DNA from: Methanobacteriota archaeon | GTDB taxonomy: Archaea; Halobacteriota; Methanosarcinia; Methanosarcinales; Methanoperedenaceae | Direction: 5' to 3' | Length of the DNA: 8,963 nucleotides | NCBI GenBank assembly: GCA_018899795.1 | Contig: JAHIHJ010000365.1 | Coordinates: 1-8,963 of the forward strand | Shown here: positions 6,993 to 8,963 of the stretch, piece by piece | How the letters are laid out: each line of letters begins with the position of its first letter | How positions within the stretch are numbered: the first letter of the stretch is position 1 | Notes under the pieces: model-generated | The model's database searches: none | Told to the model about the DNA's origin: nothing | Seen by the model: only the letters and a program-made list of their open reading frames with translations | Translations under genes and position numbers: made by a program

Positions 6993-7383
6993 TTACAGGA
7001 ACTCAAGGTCAAGACCAAGGAGGCTACCATCCTGCATTTTCTCTATGAGCAGGGGGTGAAGCCATTTCTCGCGGTAGCCGATGGTGTTGTTTCTGCACGA
7101 AATCCTTTTTCTCCTGGTGAACACTCGTGTAACCCTGGTTCAGGATGTTCTGGATAAGCGTCATGATAAAGCCGCCGGAGCCGAGCTTTATTTCGGCGAT
7201 CTTCAGCCCTTTGACGATGAAAGAGAAGCCGTTTTTCCGGTTGAAATGCTGGATGTGCAGGTCTTTATCCAGGCTTTTGACGAGCGCAAGGATGCTCTCG
7301 CATGAGCGGCGCGCTTCAGAGTAGGATATACCTGGATACGGAGCGGAAAGAAGCGGAGGCGCGGACAAAGGGGGCAGGATGAT
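6993..7383 (-). pseudogene. Unrecognised protein, C-terminal fragment, frameshifted
   Basis: Read on the minus strand, the frame opens after a stop at 7384-7386 and gives a convincing protein sequence, SEARRSCESILALVKSLDKD then HFNRKNGFSFIVKGLKIAE. Near 7128 the sense moves to another frame, RVFTRRKRISCRNNTIGYRE then KWLHPLLIEKMQDG, ending at TAA (6993-6995). One extra base (or two missing) at about 7092-7139 explains this; skipping T7128 gives a smooth join. Repaired, the fragment is about 124-130 residues, helical at first and basic in the middle. No good start exists: the only candidate is TTG 7368, with a proline- and serine-rich run after it, and the first ATG is at 7164. This fits a gene that has lost its 5' end. 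I do not recognise the family. The stop abuts the aminotransferase stop with no spacer. Confidence 0.55.
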
Positions 7384-7390
7384 TTATAAA
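7383..7390 (+). promoter_or_regulatory. TATA box of the Ymh-family gene
   Basis: TTTATAAA is a near-consensus archaeal TATA box. It predicts a transcription start near 7412, about 8 bases before ATG 7420. The element is palindromic and could also face left, but a leftward start near 7360 would lie beyond the only candidate start codon of the minus-strand fragment. Confidence 0.55.
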
Positions 7391-7419
7391 AGCTTAAAAA
7401 ACAATGGAATGTATCAGGA

Positions 7420-8184
7420 ATGAGAGCTATGCATCCAAATGTTAAAACCATCGATAGAAAAGAGGTAACTACCCTTCTTACGAAAGGGCTTTTGAAGAAA
7501 ATGTTTTTAAAAGTTCTTTATGAGGTTAAAGAAAAAGGTTATACTAAATGTACATGGGAAAGTAAAAGTATTATTCGTTATGGAATTCCAGATTATTTCA
7601 AAATTAATGCGCTTTCTGGTAGTGAATATTCTGAAGCACTTGACGGGGTAGTAGAGTTAGAAAATGAGAGTCTTATTAGACCAGACCCTGACCAAAGCAC
7701 ACCTAATTTTAAGGTCTTGACATCAAAAGGCAAACAAATTGTAGAAAAAGATATTAAAGATATGAAGCTTCCTTCGATTGATATAAACAAGCTTCTTACA
7801 CGGGATGATTTACGAAATAAAGTTTTTGACGATTATGTGGCAGGGAGATATGAAAACGCAATATCAAATGCTTTTAAGTTATTTGAAGAGGCAGTTCGTT
7901 CCAAAGCAAACCTGCCAGCAGACTCTATTGGTGCAGATTTGATGGTGAAAGCTTTCAATTCTAAGGATGGTGTTCTTAAGCATCCGAATGCAAAGATGCA
8001 AGCTGAGTCTGAAGCTTTAATGCTTTTGATGCGAGGGGCAATTATGTGGTTCAAAAATCCCTCCAGCCATAGGACAGTGGGGTACAACGATGCAGAGGAG
8101 GCAGCTCAGATTTTAGCTTTTGCGAACCTTCTCTTAAACATGGTAGATCAATGTTCATGTCAACAGAAACCCGTTAATCAATAG
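7420..8184 (+). CDS. TIGR02391 / Hypoth_Ymh family protein
   Basis: 254 residues. The C-terminal 115 residues match the Ymh family: RDDLRNKVFDDYVAGRYENA at 128-147, then AFKLFEEAVRSKANL, LMVKAFNSKDGVLKHP, EALMLLMRGAIMWFKNPSSH, and DAEEAAQILAFANLLLNMVD. The family has no established function; it is described (from memory) as turning up in phage, plasmid and restriction-system regions. The K212-N-P-S-S-H217 segment corresponds to the RNPxxH motif of relatives and looks like the R-x4-H signature of HEPN RNases, with lysine replacing arginine. The N-terminal 115 residues look like a winged-helix or similar all-alpha/beta module (KMFLKVLYEVKEKG, ALDGVVELENESLIRPDP, FKVLTSKGKQIVE), plausibly a DNA-binding domain. 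ATG 7429 is an alternative start. The gene is clearly more AT-rich than the aminotransferase and the flanking minus-strand fragments, and it sits between those fragments, so it looks like a recent insertion. Confidence 0.82.
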   Translation: MRAMHPNVKTIDRKEVTTLLTKGLLKKMFLKVLYEVKEKGYTKCTWESKSIIRYGIPDYFKINALSGSEYSEALDGVVELENESLIRPDPDQSTPNFKVLTSKGKQIVEKDIKDMKLPSIDINKLLTRDDLRNKVFDDYVAGRYENAISNAFKLFEEAVRSKANLPADSIGADLMVKAFNSKDGVLKHPNAKMQAESEALMLLMRGAIMWFKNPSSHRTVGYNDAEEAAQILAFANLLLNMVDQCSCQQKPVNQ

Positions 8185-8278
8185 AACAGCATGTTAAGGA
8201 TTGCAGCGTTGGCGGCGCAAAGGAGCAGAAGTAGTAGTCGCCGGGTTGGTTGAGGGGTTTGATTTTAGTGTCAGTCAT
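8174..8278 (-). pseudogene. N-terminal fragment of an interrupted minus-strand gene
   Basis: From ATG at 8276-8278 the minus strand reads MTDTKIKPLNQPGDYYFCSF and then APPTLQSL before meeting a stop at 8174-8176 within the end of the Ymh gene; 34 residues in total. The codon choice and higher GC resemble the fragment at 6993-7383, and both have an APP(T)L-x-S stretch at their inner ends (APPTLQS here, APPLLS there). I infer that this is the lost head of that gene, separated from it by the Ymh insertion. It could instead be an unrelated small ORF. Confidence 0.4.
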
Positions 8279-8313
8279 TACCGTCTCTCTTCCCTCACGA
8301 ATTATTCTTATCA

Positions 8314-8340
8314 ATTTCGGGTTTATTTCGGGTTTTTCGG
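8314..8340. repeat. 11-base tandem repeat, two and a half copies
   Basis: ATTTCGGGTTT occurs at 8314-8324 and again at 8325-8335, followed by a partial TTTCGG at 8335-8340. It lies between the divergent minus-strand fragment (ATG 8278) and the Mre11-like gene (ATG 8404). It could be an operator-like site for either gene, or simple sequence. Confidence 0.45.
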
Positions 8341-8360
8341 ACAAACAGAATTTTAATAGA

Positions 8361-8370
8361 AATCTATATG
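8361..8370 (+). promoter_or_regulatory. Candidate TATA promoter of the Mre11-like gene
   Basis: AATCTATATG lies 34 bases before ATG 8404 and predicts a start of transcription near 8392, leaving a leader of about 12 bases. A second AT-rich run, TATATTATTTTA from 8379, is too close to the ATG to be the TATA box. No Shine-Dalgarno site is seen. Confidence 0.4.
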
Positions 8371-8403
8371 TACAATAGTATATTATTTTAACCAGAAAAG
8401 ATT

Positions 8404-8963
8404 ATGGCAATGAAACTTATTCACACCTCAGATTTACATTTAGGATATACATTTAGAGTTCTTGGGGATAAATCTAAGCTTCATCGAATTGATTGCCAAA
8501 ATGTATTCTCGAAAATTATTGATATATGTTTAAAAGAAAAAGTCAATGCATTGTTAATTGGAGGGGATTTATTTGATACGGCAGAACCACAGAAATCATT
8601 AGTAAAATTTGTAATTAGCGAATTTGAAAGACTAAACAAAGAAAAAATTACTGTTTTTATTTCTTCTGGAAATCATGATCCTTATAAAAAAGGAAGCGTC
8701 TGGTTGGAACATAAGTTTCCATCAAATGTTATTATTTTTGATTCGTCCGATTTAGAAGCCAAAGAAATAGATGGTCTGACCGTTTATGGCTTAGCATACA
8801 TGAATGATACAAAAGAACCTCTCAAAGGATTTAAAGCAGAAGACTCCGATAATTTCAAGGTTGGATTAATTCATGGTTCTATAACTAATATTAATTGGGA
8901 TGAACAGCCAGAGGCAGGCTATAGGAGAATAACAACAACTGATTTAGATAATTGCAAATTGGA
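8404..8963 (+). CDS. Mre11/SbcD/YhaO-like metallophosphoesterase nuclease (partial at right edge)
   Basis: The first 186 codons of a calcineurin-fold phosphoesterase, the nuclease type that works with Rad50/SbcC-like ATPases in DNA end processing. Metal-binding motifs appear in order: D10-L-H12 (SDLHLG), G54-D55 (IGGDLFD), N90-H91 (GNHD), and H157 in LIHGS. The final GHxH motif and the C-terminal capping domain lie beyond the edge. Spacing is as in SbcD, Mre11 and YhaO; a segment like KIIDICLKEKVNALLIGGDL resembles YhaO-type proteins at least as much as housekeeping Mre11. The start could also be ATG 8410, since MKLIHTSDLH is the usual family beginning. The gene is strongly AT-rich, like the Ymh gene, and unlike the genes at 1-7380. 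A Rad50/SbcC/YhaN-like ATPase is expected next. Confidence 0.88.
   Translation, partial: MAMKLIHTSDLHLGYTFRVLGDKSKLHRIDCQNVFSKIIDICLKEKVNALLIGGDLFDTAEPQKSLVKFVISEFERLNKEKITVFISSGNHDPYKKGSVWLEHKFPSNVIIFDSSDLEAKEIDGLTVYGLAYMNDTKEPLKGFKAEDSDNFKVGLIHGSITNINWDEQPEAGYRRITTTDLDNCKL

Noticed and set aside
7081..7305. Plus-strand open frame of 74 codons starting MVLFLHEILFLLVNT
   Set aside because: It is opposite the frame-repaired minus-strand sequence, which reads more like protein and ends exactly at the aminotransferase stop.

Overview
The window looks like archaeal chromosome, and I infer a methanogen-like or ANME-like euryarchaeon with low confidence in the taxon. The evidence is TATA-box-like elements at about 25-40 bases before start codons, genes with almost no 5' leader or Shine-Dalgarno sequence (the class V aminotransferase, the Ymh-family gene, the Mre11-like gene), heavy use of AGG/AGA and ATA codons in the middle of the window, and an MNT/HEPN pair of a kind common in archaea. 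The left half (type I restriction genes) has stronger Shine-Dalgarno sites and more CGC-type arginine codons, which suggests an origin by transfer, possibly from bacteria.

Layout. (1) 1-4825, plus strand: end of a type I restriction-modification operon. A probable hsdM tail runs into a broken DUF1016 (YhcG-like) gene, then an intact two-domain hsdS, then hsdR. hsdR encodes a full-length protein of about 1005 residues but is split by one missing base near 3756-3758. An inverted repeat with 20-base arms sits exactly where the DUF1016 homology stops. (2) 4826-5715: a short spacer with decayed coding fragments, then a winged-helix plus MNT nucleotidyltransferase (antitoxin type) with no ordinary start codon for its first domain, overlapping a 26-codon remnant of what was probably its HEPN toxin partner. 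(3) 5763-6992: a complete cysteine-desulfurase-like class V aminotransferase with its own TATA promoter. (4) 6993-8278: an AT-rich Ymh/TIGR02391 gene on the plus strand, lying between two fragments of minus-strand coding sequence. These look like the tail (6993-7383) and head (8174-8278) of one interrupted gene; the tail also carries a frameshift. (5) 8279-8963: an AT-rich promoter region and the first 186 codons of an Mre11/SbcD/YhaO-like nuclease running off the right edge.

How it fits together: this is a defence and mobile-gene region in visible decay. Restriction specificity (HsdS) is intact but the motor/nuclease subunit is frameshifted, a YhcG-type accessory nuclease is reduced to a stub, and a toxin-antitoxin pair has lost its toxin but kept its antitoxin. 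The apparently live genes are hsdS, the MNT gene (if it has a start), the aminotransferase, the Ymh gene and the Mre11-like gene. The two small frameshifts could be assembly errors; the larger deletions are less likely to be. I see no tRNA, rRNA, CRISPR array or complete insertion sequence.
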